From CAZSDP01 sp964605665 (lineage in GTDB: Bacteria; Planctomycetota; UBA8108; UBA1146): 64,000 nt of DNA. This document shows positions 44,501 to 55,000 of the stretch, piece after piece. The notes under the pieces were generated by a model. It was not told the DNA's origin, searched no databases, and saw only the letters and a program-made list of their open reading frames with translations. The stretch covers positions 49,181-113,180 of the forward strand of contig CAZSDP010000015.1 of the NCBI GenBank assembly GCA_964605665.1, given 5' to 3'. The position numbers and the translations under genes are program-made. Numbering within the stretch: position 1 is the first letter of the stretch; each line of letters starts with the position of its first letter.

Positions 44501-47500
44501 AATCTCAACCTCAACGAGAAATGAACATCCCTCCGTCTCCAACGATGGTCCCCTCGAGTCGCTCCGTGGAACCTGAAGAGAGTCAAGCAGAGCTTCCATC
44601 CGAGGAAGCGACTTCAAATATGGAACTCCTCGACGAACTTCGCCAGATCCAGCGAGAAGCAAAGGAGCTGCAAGCTGGATTCCTCGAGAGCCAAAGGGAA
44701 CTCTCCCTTTCCATCGAGAGAGCCCTCACTTCTGAACCGATCGATCCTCGCTCTGAGGAGCCTTCAACTCTGAGTGCAGAACCACCGGAGCCACGCCGAG
44801 AAGCGCTCCCAATTGCCGAAACCGCTTCGCCAGAGACGAAACCAACTCTTCACCTGATCGATCAGTTGATCTCTGTTGTTTCTGATCGAACCGGATATCC
44901 GGCCTCCGCCATCGACCCAGAGATGGATCTCGAATCAGATCTCGGGATCGACTCGATCAAACGTGTCGAAATCCTATCCGCATTACGGACGGCGAATCCG
45001 GAACTGCCCTCTCCTCCTCCAGAATTGCTCGGCACACTCCGAAATCTTCAGCAGATCGCTCGCTGGTTCGAAGAAGTTTCTCCCTCGGGTGCTCCACCCT
45101 CGAGTCTTCCTCCACTCGAGACCACCACGAGCTCTGAGCACAGCCAGCAAGCTCCTCACGATGTTCGGAGTCATGTGACCGAAGAGAGGATGACGCAGCT
45201 CATTCCTGTCCTGGTCGAGATCGTTGCCGATCGAACTGGTTATCCGGCAGAAGCGATCGATCCTTCGATGGACCTCGAGGCTGATCTTGGAATCGACTCC
45301 ATCAAGCGGGTGGAGATTCTCTCCGCTTTGCGCACGGCACAACCGGAACTGCCCTCCCCACCACCTGAGCTCTTGGGGAGCTTGAGAACGCTCCAAGAAA
45401 TTGCTCAGTGGTTCGATCGTGAGGCTCCCTCTGCCAGCGGTTCTCAACATTCCTCTATCGCCTCCGCGGAGATCGAATCAACGAGAGAGGACGCGGCCGC
45501 AACAATAGAGAAAGGTGCCTCTGCCAATCGACTGATCTCCACCCTCCTCGCGATCGTCGCGGATCGGACGGGATACCCAGAAGAGGCGATCGATCCCTCG
45601 ATGGATTTGGAAGCAGATCTCGGCATCGACTCGATCAAGCGGGTGGAAATTCTCTCTGCACTCCGCACCGAGCAACCGGAGCTCCCTTCTCCACCACCAG
45701 AGTTGCTCGGTACACTCCGAACCCTCGAGGAGATCGCCGAGTGGTTCATGCCTCAACTTCTCGAAGAAGAAGCGGTCACCACGAAATCTGCAGCCGCACC
45801 ACCCCCTGCCAAACAAATCCCAGCGGAGAGCACCGACGATTCCGAAGCTGAGCTTCTCACCAGTTTGACTGGGGTCGTCGCCGATCGAACCGGCTACCCA
45901 GCCGAGGCGATCGATCCCTCGATGGATCTCGAATCAGATCTCGGCATCGATTCGATCAAGAGAGTGGAGATTCTCTCTGCTTTCCGAAACCAACATGAGA
46001 ACTACCCCACGCCTCCGCCAGAACTGCTCGGATCTTTACGCACACTTCGCGAGATCGTCGCATGGTTCATCGACCAGAATCCGGTCGCTTCTGAGTCGGT
46101 ACGCGACAACGGCATAGATTCACTCGCCGCAAGGGAGGACTCCACGCCCGCCGCAAGCACTCAATCGGAAGTTCTATCCGGGCAAGAGGAGAGCTCCGAC
46201 CTCCTCTCCGCTCTACTCCAGATCGTGGCTGCTCGGACTGGGTACCCTGTCGATGCCATCGATCCTCAAATGGATCTTGAAGCAGATCTGGGAATCGACT
46301 CCATCAAACGTGTGGAGATTCTCTCCGCATTGAGAACTGAGCTTCCGCACTTACCTTCTCCTCCACCGGAACTGCTCGGCACTCTTCGCTCACTCGCTGA
46401 AATCGTGGATTGGTTCGGAGGACAGGCCACCGTCGAAACCAACTCTCAGCCCATCGATTCCGCAATTGAAGAAGTCACAGAAGAACATTCACTCAGATAC
46501 AGTCCGAGCGAAGAAGCTGAACCAATTCAAATGGAGAGTTCCGACCTCAGCACTCTCGAAAAGCTTCGAGAGCCTGCTGCTTCAGTTCAACGGCCAGAAA
46601 ACTCTCTCATCCGAAGAGTCGTGCATGCAGTTCTTCAACCACACCGCACCGATTTAGCTCTTTCGCTCCCAGGCGAAGGAAGCGTGTACGTGGTTGGGGA
46701 CATCGATCCACTGCCGAGACAAATTTGTGATCGCCTGAGGGCTCTGGGAGTTCCCGCGCGCTTCACTCCGATCTCTGGAGCACTCCCACCCGATCAAAAG
46801 ATTCGGCTACTCATACTGGTCCCTCCCACTGATGGCGATGTCGATCAGATTTTGACCGCATTCGAGAGAATTCAAGAAGCGGCCCCGTCACTCCGTGCCG
46901 CAGGTCGCGATGGGGATGCAAGAGTTGTGATCGTCAGCCGTCTCGATGGGGCATTTGGTATGAGGGAATGCCCATCCGATGCTCCGCTGCTCACCAGCGC
47001 ACTAAGTGGCTTAACGAAGACGATTCCCCACGAGTGGCCTGACGTCGAAGGTCGAGTGATCGACCTTGACCCAACATGGTCCGGCCCTCGCGCCATCGAT
47101 GCGGTGTCCGCAGCAATTCTCGGCGATGGACCAGCTGAAATTGGGATCCGGCGAGAAGGCACGATCACTTTGGAGGAGAAGGATGCGCCATACGCATCGA
47201 TGCCAGTGCACAGCACTCCGTTCTCACCGGGGGATCTGATCGTCGTGACCGGGGGGGCACGAGGTGTGACCGCTGAATGCGCCATCGCTCTCGCTGAAGA
47301 AACACGAGCCTCTTTCCTCTTACTGGGGCGCAGCCCTTGGCCTGATCCAGAACCGGATTGGCAACGAGACTGCAGTGATGAAATCACCCTCAAACGGACC
47401 TTGTTCGCCAGAGAACCAGAATTGGCTCCGCGAGAGATCGGCGAACGCGTTCATCGCATCTTGGCAGGACGCGAGCTTCATTCGACGGTTCGCTCGATCG

Positions 47501-49065
47501 AAAAATGCGGAGGACAAGCGATCTATCGTGCCGTAGACGTCCGCGATCAAGAAGCAGTCGCGGAGGCGATGAACCAAGCTCGCGATAGACATGGGCCGAT
47601 CCGCGGCTGGATTCATGGCGCGGGAATCATCGAAGATCGTCTGATCGAGGAAAAGTCACGTGAGAGTTTCGAACGAGTTCTGAAAACCAAAGTCGATAGT
47701 GCTGAGGCAATCGCAGCTCAGATCGATCGTGACGAAGCTCGAGCCATCATCTTCTTCTCCAGTTCAACTGCGCGTTATGGTCGAAAAGGGCAAGTCGATT
47801 ACGCTGTCGCAAATGAGGCTCTCAACCGCATCGCCCGTCGGGAATCGTTACATCGCTCAAATTGCCAAGTCGTCTCGATCGGCTGGGGCCCCTGGGCAGG
47901 GGGGATGGTCACCGATGGTCTCGCCCAGGTCTTCAAGCGCGAAGGGGTCGGACTGATCGAACTCGAATCGGGAAGCGCCGCCTGCATTCGTGAGTTATCT
48001 GCACCAGCGGGCAGCGCAGAGTTGGTTACCGTGATCGGTTCATCACCACTCCGTGAAGGCGAAATTCCTTCGCCAGAGGCGGAACCGACAGTCTCCTCAG
48101 CTCCGCCCGTCACAACCGTACCCGCTGAGGAACACTCCTCGATTGAGCAGAGTACGGCTCCCCTCCTCGCCGATAGCCGTCCTCTGGCTCAGACAAATTC
48201 TGAGACGATTTTCGAATGGCAACTCGATCCGCAAGAGATTTCGATCTTGCGCGATCATGTGATCGACGGACGTGCCGTGCTTCCCTTCGCTCTCATGCTC
48301 GAATGGGGAGCAGAAGCTGCACTTCACCGGCACCCAGGTTTTCAGCTGGAGTCCCTTCAAGACTGGCGAGTTCTCAAGGGAATTGTCTTTCCGCCCGGTG
48401 GAGTGATCTCGGTCGCGGTCCGCATGGCACCGGTGCAGAGAGACGGCGATCGCTGGATCGTCCCGATCGAGTTGAGTGGACAGTATGGAAGTGGAACGGA
48501 TGCCCATGAGACTCTTCACGCCCGCGGGAGTGTCGTCCTCGTGCCCTGGAGTGGACCAACGCCACCGGCAACCGATCCTCCCCGACTCGATCCAGACCCG
48601 CGAAACGTCCGCGAACTCTACGATGACGTGCTCTTTCATGGACCATCTCTGAGGACGATCTCTCGGCTCCTCGGATCGGCGGAGGAGGGGATTGTCGCTC
48701 TCTGTCACCCCGCCCCCTCCCCGGCAGATTGGCTTCCCAGGCCTCGCCGCAGTCGCTGGGTCCTCGATCCGCTTCTGATCGACGCGGGCTTTCAGTTATT
48801 GATCGCTTGGGCCACGCGCTACGCGGGCGCACCATGCCTCCCCTGCTCCGTCGATCAGATCGAGAAGTTCTCGGGGCCCGCACTCTCATCCGCAGCCACC
48901 GTCCGGGTGTCGATCACTGACCGCGGTGAGCATGGTGCACGAGCAAACATCGAGGTGCTCGATGACTCAGGCGAGCTCTTTCTCCGCCTCAGCGGTGCCG
49001 AGTTCGTCATCGATCCCTCGCTCGAACGCGCATTTCGCGGAAATCGACTGGGGAGTTCCCGCTGA
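41539..49065 (+). CDS. pfaA: PUFA synthase subunit KS-AT-ACPx5-KR-DH (PfaA/Pfa2-like)
   Basis: 2508 residues. Ketosynthase (about 12-475) with Cys220 (DAACASS), His355 (EAHGTGT) and His395 (VGHTKAAAG). Acyltransferase (about 585-900) with Ser687 (GHSFGE) and His792. A charged helical linker near 1027-1065. Five tandem acyl-carrier domains with LGIDSIKRVEILSA, phosphopantetheine serines at 1139, 1254, 1365, 1472 and 1588. A structural plus catalytic ketoreductase (TGGARGVT near 1905, Tyr2088 in DYAVANE). A PKS-type double-hotdog dehydratase with His2240 (DHVIDGRAVLP) and Asp2415 (DPLLIDAGFQ). This is the complete chain-extension subunit of iterative polyunsaturated fatty-acid synthases. Overlaps pfaD by four bases and the next gene by one. 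Holo-ACP formation would need the phosphopantetheinyl transferase at 62992. Confidence 0.96.
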   Translation: MNRNPNSSPEVPLTTSIRNPLAVVGLGCLFPASGNTNSYWATLRDGRDTIGEVPSTHWSSEDLFDADPQSPDRTYGRAGGFLDPVDFRPIEFGIAPRDLEATDTAQLLGLYAAREALKDAGILDQTQAAKRRVSVILGVTGALELVIPLGARLDHPLWWRSLAEAGVDRETAAEVVRRISDGTVRWQENSFPGLLGNVVAGRIANRLDLGGTNCVVDAACASSLSAIHLAAMELDQGRVDAVVTGGVDTFNDIFMYTCFSKTPALSPSGHARPFDRDGDGTTLGEGVGLVVLKRLEDAVRDNDRVYATLLGVGSSSDGRGTAIYAPSSEGQIRCLESAYREAGITPDTIDLIEAHGTGTAVGDAAEVRGLTEVFRRYRSEGTWCTLGSVKSQVGHTKAAAGAAGLIKAILALHYKVLPPTIKIDAPLEELTPGQTPFELSSEARPWLRRGDTPRRAGVSAFGFGGSNFHAVLEEFDGPRGQIDFTEAPHLIAFSAESPAGLRLELEKAMEVIDLQSEPSARAHAARLRESFRSEHRHRLIFVSSFESLEHQFQRALQELDRQPDQSWSLPDGVHYGVGGPPGDLAFLFPGQGSQRLGMLRDLACRTPELLSALETAENSYWIDQLDPVPLANRIYPADPFDGERLRRQEEALRDTRTAQPAIGAVSVGAAKLLARFGIQPQAAAGHSFGELTALHWAGRLGDEDFHQLANFRGRLMAEAGGTSTGSMAAVDLPLEDLERLVVDEKLDLVVANRNAPRQGVLSGSSEEIIRALRACEKRGVRATRLPVSAAFHSALVSKARGPFREVLQKVSIDDGHIPVYSNTTAGQYPGDPEAAKELLAGQLAQPVQFLDEIEAMVGDGVRTFVEVGPGSTLSGLVRSIVEKRATTIALDSSNGRRCGMHDLALLLATLGAQGFSIDLKPWDGGVASHPVPEEKKGPAIPICGANLRPGDAVPLENLDPVPPPPNLHWHDRSTKKEAPTPATFAPTESQPQREMNIPPSPTMVPSSRSVEPEESQAELPSEEATSNMELLDELRQIQREAKELQAGFLESQRELSLSIERALTSEPIDPRSEEPSTLSAEPPEPRREALPIAETASPETKPTLHLIDQLISVVSDRTGYPASAIDPEMDLESDLGIDSIKRVEILSALRTANPELPSPPPELLGTLRNLQQIARWFEEVSPSGAPPSSLPPLETTTSSEHSQQAPHDVRSHVTEERMTQLIPVLVEIVADRTGYPAEAIDPSMDLEADLGIDSIKRVEILSALRTAQPELPSPPPELLGSLRTLQEIAQWFDREAPSASGSQHSSIASAEIESTREDAAATIEKGASANRLISTLLAIVADRTGYPEEAIDPSMDLEADLGIDSIKRVEILSALRTEQPELPSPPPELLGTLRTLEEIAEWFMPQLLEEEAVTTKSAAAPPPAKQIPAESTDDSEAELLTSLTGVVADRTGYPAEAIDPSMDLESDLGIDSIKRVEILSAFRNQHENYPTPPPELLGSLRTLREIVAWFIDQNPVASESVRDNGIDSLAAREDSTPAASTQSEVLSGQEESSDLLSALLQIVAARTGYPVDAIDPQMDLEADLGIDSIKRVEILSALRTELPHLPSPPPELLGTLRSLAEIVDWFGGQATVETNSQPIDSAIEEVTEEHSLRYSPSEEAEPIQMESSDLSTLEKLREPAASVQRPENSLIRRVVHAVLQPHRTDLALSLPGEGSVYVVGDIDPLPRQICDRLRALGVPARFTPISGALPPDQKIRLLILVPPTDGDVDQILTAFERIQEAAPSLRAAGRDGDARVVIVSRLDGAFGMRECPSDAPLLTSALSGLTKTIPHEWPDVEGRVIDLDPTWSGPRAIDAVSAAILGDGPAEIGIRREGTITLEEKDAPYASMPVHSTPFSPGDLIVVTGGARGVTAECAIALAEETRASFLLLGRSPWPDPEPDWQRDCSDEITLKRTLFAREPELAPREIGERVHRILAGRELHSTVRSIEKCGGQAIYRAVDVRDQEAVAEAMNQARDRHGPIRGWIHGAGIIEDRLIEEKSRESFERVLKTKVDSAEAIAAQIDRDEARAIIFFSSSTARYGRKGQVDYAVANEALNRIARRESLHRSNCQVVSIGWGPWAGGMVTDGLAQVFKREGVGLIELESGSAACIRELSAPAGSAELVTVIGSSPLREGEIPSPEAEPTVSSAPPVTTVPAEEHSSIEQSTAPLLADSRPLAQTNSETIFEWQLDPQEISILRDHVIDGRAVLPFALMLEWGAEAALHRHPGFQLESLQDWRVLKGIVFPPGGVISVAVRMAPVQRDGDRWIVPIELSGQYGSGTDAHETLHARGSVVLVPWSGPTPPATDPPRLDPDPRNVRELYDDVLFHGPSLRTISRLLGSAEEGIVALCHPAPSPADWLPRPRRSRWVLDPLLIDAGFQLLIAWATRYAGAPCLPCSVDQIEKFSGPALSSAATVRVSITDRGEHGARANIEVLDDSGELFLRLSGAEFVIDPSLERAFRGNRLGSSR
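44848..46425 (+). repeat. Array of five tandem acyl-carrier-protein domains within the synthase
   Basis: Five copies spaced 107-116 residues apart, each with the core (E/A)DLGIDSIKRVEILSA, then PPPELLG(T/S)LR.L. Linkers are variable and acidic. Copies 2 and 3 are the most alike and copy 4 diverges most (LSAFRNQHENYPTPPP). In this enzyme class the number of ACPs affects product yield. Confidence 0.95.
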
Positions 49066-52000
49066 TGCGCCCGCAGAACTTCTCTCCGATCGCCGTCGTA
49101 GGAATCGGTGGCTTGTATCCAGGAGCCCCTGGACTCGATGGATTCTGGCGAACCATCCGAGAGGCGATCGATACAGCGCGGGAAATTCCACCCGGGCGTT
49201 GGGCGGTCTCTCCAGAGTCGGTCCGAGGCGGAGCCGAACCGACGATCGATCGTGTTCGCTCCTTGAGAGCCTGCACTCTCGATCGTATCCCGTTGGAAGA
49301 GCTCGATGGCATCGTCAATGGTCGACTCGACCTCGATCAAGTTTCCCGCCTCGATTCTTCGGTTGGGGTCGCTTTGGTGGCGGGGGTCCGGGCTTGGAAA
49401 GAAGGGCGCGTCGACAACATCGATCGGAGCCGAGTCGCGGTACACCTCGGTCATCTGGTCCTTCCCACCGACGGAGCGAGCGCCATCGGGGCGGCGATTC
49501 TCGGAGATACGATTCATGAGAAGATCTTCGGAGTCGGCCATGACCACTGGGATCGGCGGCCCGCTGGCCAATCGACTGGAGATCCCCGCGACGGTCTCGG
49601 CGCAGGCCTTCCCGCCGCGGCCCTCGCTCGCGCTCTCGATCTGGGCGGTGGTACCTCGACTCTCGATGCCGCTTGCGCATCAAGCCTCTATGCGTTGGCC
49701 CAAGCGTGCCACGACCTCTCCGAGGGGAGAGTCGATGCCGCCCTCGCCGGAGGAGTCTCCCGACCCGATGCTCTCTACACTCAGATGGGCTTTTCACAAC
49801 TCCACGCATTGTCACCGGCCGGTCGCTGCCATCCTTTTGACGCCCGCGGTCAAGGACTTGTCGTCGGAGAAGGAGGCGGAATCTTCCTTCTCAAACGCCT
49901 TGAAGATGCCCGCCGCGACGGCGACCGCATCCGAGGCGTGATTCGGTCCGTGGGCCTATCGAACGATCGCAGTGGATCATTGCTCGCCCCAGAGCCCGAT
50001 GGTCAACTCCGGGCACTTCGAAGCGCATATGCTGCCGCCGGTTGGCATCCGACCGACGTGGATTTGATCGAGTGCCATGCCACCGGAACCCCGGTCGGAG
50101 ACGCCACCGAGTTTGCAAGTCTCAGGCAGCTGTGGGGAGACGACGGGTGGCGCCCGGGACAATGTGTCATCGGATCGATCAAGGCAAACATCGGGCACCT
50201 ACTAACCGCCGCCGGAGCGGCAAGTCTCACTCGAGCGCTGCTCGCGATGGAACATCAAGAACTGCCTCCCGCGGCCAACTTCGAGAGTCCTGCTCCTCGC
50301 ATCGAACCGCAGAGCTCTCCCTTTCGGCTGCTCGCGCAACCTCAGCCTTGGAGAAGACGTGAACGGGGGATTCCACGACGTAGCGCGATCAGCGCATTCG
50401 GATTCGGCGGCATCAATGCCCACCTCCTCGTGGAAGAAGGTCCCGTAGAATCAGAACGAGAACTCCCGACAGAACACTCCCCTCCGATCACCGTTCGTGA
50501 TCGGCCTTCAATTGCAATCGTGGGAATCGCGGGCCAGGTTGGATCGAGATGCGACGAGTCTCTGTTCGCGGAGTTACTCGGTGAGCAATTCCCGGACGCC
50601 CCCAACTTGCCGCCACGGTGGTTCGGCGTTGAAAAGAGTGATTGGTTCCGCCGCAGTTCCCTACGTGGACAAACTCCTCGGGCACACCGGGTGGGACCGA
50701 TCGAAATTCCACCAGGCCGATTTCGCATCCCGCCTCGCGAATTGGTCGACTGCCTCCCCCAACAGCTCCTCTTTCTGGAAACCGCTCGTCGCGCCTTCCT
50801 CAAGGCTGGCCTTACCGACCGTCCCGACCTGGGCGAACGGAGTGCGGTATTCGTCGGAATTGCCCTCGATCTCGCATCGACTCGATTTCACTTGAGGTGG
50901 CTTGCCGAATCATGGGGTCGAACCTGGCTCACCGAAGCTGGGGTCGAGTGGTCCGACGAAAAAATCGAATCGTGGCTTGATCAACTTCGGGATGCTCTCG
51001 GATCACCGCTGACCGCCAATCGGGTGATGGGATCTCTCGGAAGTATCGTCGCTAGTCGAGCCGCCCGGGAGTTCCACTTCGGCGGACCGAGTCACACCTA
51101 TTCCAGCGATGAGACCTCGGGATTCCGGGCGCTGGAGCGTGGCGTTCTTGGCTTGAGAAGAGGCGAGTTTGACTGCGCTCTCGTCGGCGCAGTTGATCTC
51201 GGTGGAGATGTGCGCTCCCAGCTCTCGAGAGTGAGAATCGTCGAATCGAGGGCGCTCGACGCCAGATCAGCGGATTCCAGAACGCTCGATTCCGTATCGA
51301 GAAGGAGATCTCCCTACGGCCGAGAAGGAGATCAACTCTCGACTTCAGAAGGAGCGATCGCGTTCGTCTTGAAGCGTCTCGAAGATGCGAAGAGAGATCG
51401 CAACGAAGTCATCGCCTGCATCGAGGGAATCGGCTTCGCTTCCGGCGGCGGCATTGAACCTCCCCGCCCTGCTCGTCAAGCCTGGAAGAGTTCGATCGAG
51501 AGAGCTCTCATCGATGGTCGATCTTCAGCTTCCGAAGTGGGATTGGTGATCTCCGGAAGCAGTGGAGCCGCCGATGAAGATACCGTGGAGGCAACCGCAC
51601 TTATCCAGAGCAAACTCGGCTCTCATGATCGCCTGGCTCACTTTACTTCTCCCACTGAACTCGTCGGACACACCGGCGCCGCAGCTTCACTCGTCTCAGT
51701 CGCACAGGGAATCGCGGCGATTCAGCACGGGCTCTTGCCCTCATTTCCCAGCAAGTCTTCTGCGAACGGAATCGGAAAAGAAGTCGCACGGAGATTTCGG
51801 CGCAGTGAACAGACAGAGCCGTGGTGGATCGATCGACGGAGTGAGACGCGCATCGCGCTCGCCGGCTGCGGGGGAATCGACGGGAATGTCGGTCACGTCT
51901 TGATCAAAGAGGCTGAGGAATCACAGCCCCTCGCAACGCCGTCAGCTCCACTGAGACATCACTGGAACAGACCGGGTCTCTTTGTCCTCGAGGGTCGCAA

Positions 52001-55000
52001 TGACCAAGACTTGGTCGAACGGCTCGGCCAACTCGCCACCCGCTTACCGGAAGAGGCAGAAGCCTCGATCGCCGCAACTGCCGCCGAGTGGAATCGGGAG
52101 TTCCCCGGAGATCGTTCTCTCCCCACCGCTCTTGCCCTCGTCGCCACCTCTGCCGGAGCTCTCAGACTCCGTATCGAACGGGCGACGGCAGCGCTTCGTG
52201 GGCTCCACTCCCGAGAAGATGCAGAACGCGATCGACGGGAGGGAGCGACGGTCTTCTCTTCGTCGACCCCTCTAGGACATGCGGGTCATGTCGCACTCCT
52301 CTTCCCCGGATCAGGGAATGATTTTCCTGGGATGGGAAGGGAACTACTCTCGAGGTTCCCAGCAGCTTGGCGCTCCATTGAGGTCGATTCAGCACTCTTG
52401 CGCAGCCAGTTGCCAATCGAGTCGATCTGGCCCGAAGGAGACTTTCAACCCACCGCGCGAGAACGCATCCTCGGCCATGTCACCACCGCAAGTCTCGCTG
52501 CACGACATCTTCTCAACACTGGGCTTCGACCCGGTGCGGCCATCGGCTACTCCTTGGGAGAAACCGCTTCGATGTTCGGGATGGGAGTTTGGCGCAACCG
52601 GGATGAGATGCTGCGCCGACTGCTCCAAAGCGATCTCTTCACGCGACAGCTCGCGGGACCTTGTCGAGCGGCAGCTCGGCACTGGGGCCTTCCTCCAGGA
52701 GAGAACGCTCACTGGCACGCTGGAGTGATCGACCGCCCTGCCGAAGTTGTTCGGGAGGCCATTTCACGGCATCCAAGGACCTATTTGCAGATCGTCAACA
52801 CTCCCCAAGAATGTGTCATCGGTGGAGATCCCTCTGCGATCGATCGACTGATCGCTGACTTGAATGCCCAGTTCTATCCAGTCGCTGGAGTGACAACAGT
52901 CCATTGCTCGGTTCTCCAAGAGGTCGAAACTGAATACCGAGCACTGCATCGATTTCCGATCCATGTTCCCGAGGGAGTCGACGTGTACTCGCCAGTTGCT
53001 GGACGACCACATGAACTCTCCACCGAGTCGATCGCTCAATCGATCACCGATCAAGGGCTCCGAGGCTTCGACTACACCGACTCGATCTTCACCGCCTATG
53101 GTCGGGGGGCACGGATCTTCATCGAGACGGGCCCCGGCAGTTCCTGTACTCGAATGACGTCTGCGATCCTCGGCTCACGTCCTCATCGTGCACTCAGTCT
53201 TCTTCGTCAACGAGAACCGATCGAACTTTCCTATGCGCGCATCATCGCAACGCTCGCTGCGGAACGTGTCGAAGTAAACCGGGAAATGCTGATCGGCGAT
53301 GGGCCAGAAGTCGATCATCCCATCGCCAACTCGATCACCGTAGAGAGTGGAGGAGAACCGTTCGATCTCCCAGAAATCCCCCAGCTTCCGGCTCGAACCA
53401 AGAAAACAATGCACCCTCAGACCGCACTCGATGCTCCAGATCATCGAGATCTCTCCTCCGCAACGGAAAGTGCTGATGCTGCCCCGACCCGTTGGAGTCA
53501 TCCGTTTTCAGATGAATCGGAATCGCCCAGCGAGAGGCTCCCCTCCGACGCTGATGCGGAGGTCGCCTCCTGGAAAACTTCCCCTTCTCGCGTCGGAGAA
53601 GAATCTGCGGTCGACGCTCCAATTCGATTCGCCATCTCAGAAGCGACGGAAGCCCTTCAAGCTCAACGACAGGCGCTCGCAGAGCTCACCGCCCGACAAC
53701 ATGAACTGATTTCGAAAATCGGACGCCCCCTCCGATCAACACGCAAGAAGTTCCACCGGCCACGACACCCTTCCGATGCAACCGCTTGGCTTCCCCGCGC
53801 CCGCTGCCTCGAATTCGGTGAGGGATCGATTGCAGACGCACTTCGAGATCAGAGGTTCTCCGAAATCGACACCTTCCCGACTCGGGTGCGGTTACCAGCT
53901 GAGCCTCTGATGCTGGTCGATCGGATCTTGGAAATCGAAGGAGAGCCCTTCTCATTGACCGGTGGTCGAGTCGTCACCGAACACGATGTGCTACCGGGGG
54001 CTTGGTACCTCGATGGAAACTGCGCCCCAACGTGCATCGCGGTCGAGTCTGGTCAAGCGGACCTCTTTCTCTGTGCCTGGCTCGGGGCAGACATCCGAAC
54101 GCGAGGAGAAGCGGTCTATCGGCTTCTCGATGCCGAGGTGACCTTCCACCGCGACTTGCCGAAGATTGGTGAGACCGTTCGTTACGACATCCACATCGAT
54201 GGTTTTTTTGAGCAAGGGGACGCCCTTCTCTTCCGCTTCCGTTTCGATGCGACCGTAGATGGAACACTTGTGCTCACGATGCGCGACGGTTGTGCCGGGT
54301 TCTTTACCGAAGCGGCACTGGCAGCGGGTCGTGGCATCGTCGAACCCAAGCACCGACCGAGGCCAGCCCCCATTTGCCCGCCGGGTTGGAATCCACCTTC
54401 CCGCCTCGAAGCCACTTCACTCGATGAAAAAGCGCTGGAAGCACTTCGAAACGGCCATCTGATCGAAGCATTCGGCACTGCCTTCTCTCGCCTGCAGATA
54501 GAACGTCCAGCCACCATTCCCGGGGGGCAAATGCGACTCCTCGATCGGGTACCGTTGCTCGACCCAACCGGAGGTGATTGGGGCCTCGGCCGCGTGACTG
54601 GAGAGCTCGATATCGATCCCGATGACTGGTTCTTGACTTGCCACTTTGTCGACGACCCCGTGATGCCAGGGACTTTGATGTATGAGTGTTGCCTGCACAC
54701 TCTACGCGTTCTACTACTCGGAATCGGCTGGGTCGGTGACTCGGAGAATTTCGAAGCGCATCCCGTGATCGGAGAACCGGGGCGGCTCCGCTGTCGCGGA
54801 CAAGTGATCCCCACTTCGAAAGTGGTGGGATACGACGTTTCGATTCGCGAAATCGGCTTCGATGCCGATCACCAGAATTCTCCCTATGTGATCGCGGATG
54901 CGAAAATGCTCGTGGATGGCCGTGAAATCGTCGAAATGCGAGGACTCTCGGTCCGCTTCCCGACCCTGAGCAAGGGCGGCATCGAAGCCGCTTGGAGCGA

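Noticed and set aside
48855..49571. 238-codon minus-strand frame across the Pfa2/Pfa3 junction
   Set aside because: Antisense to well-defined synthase domains; typical chance frame in GC-rich DNA.
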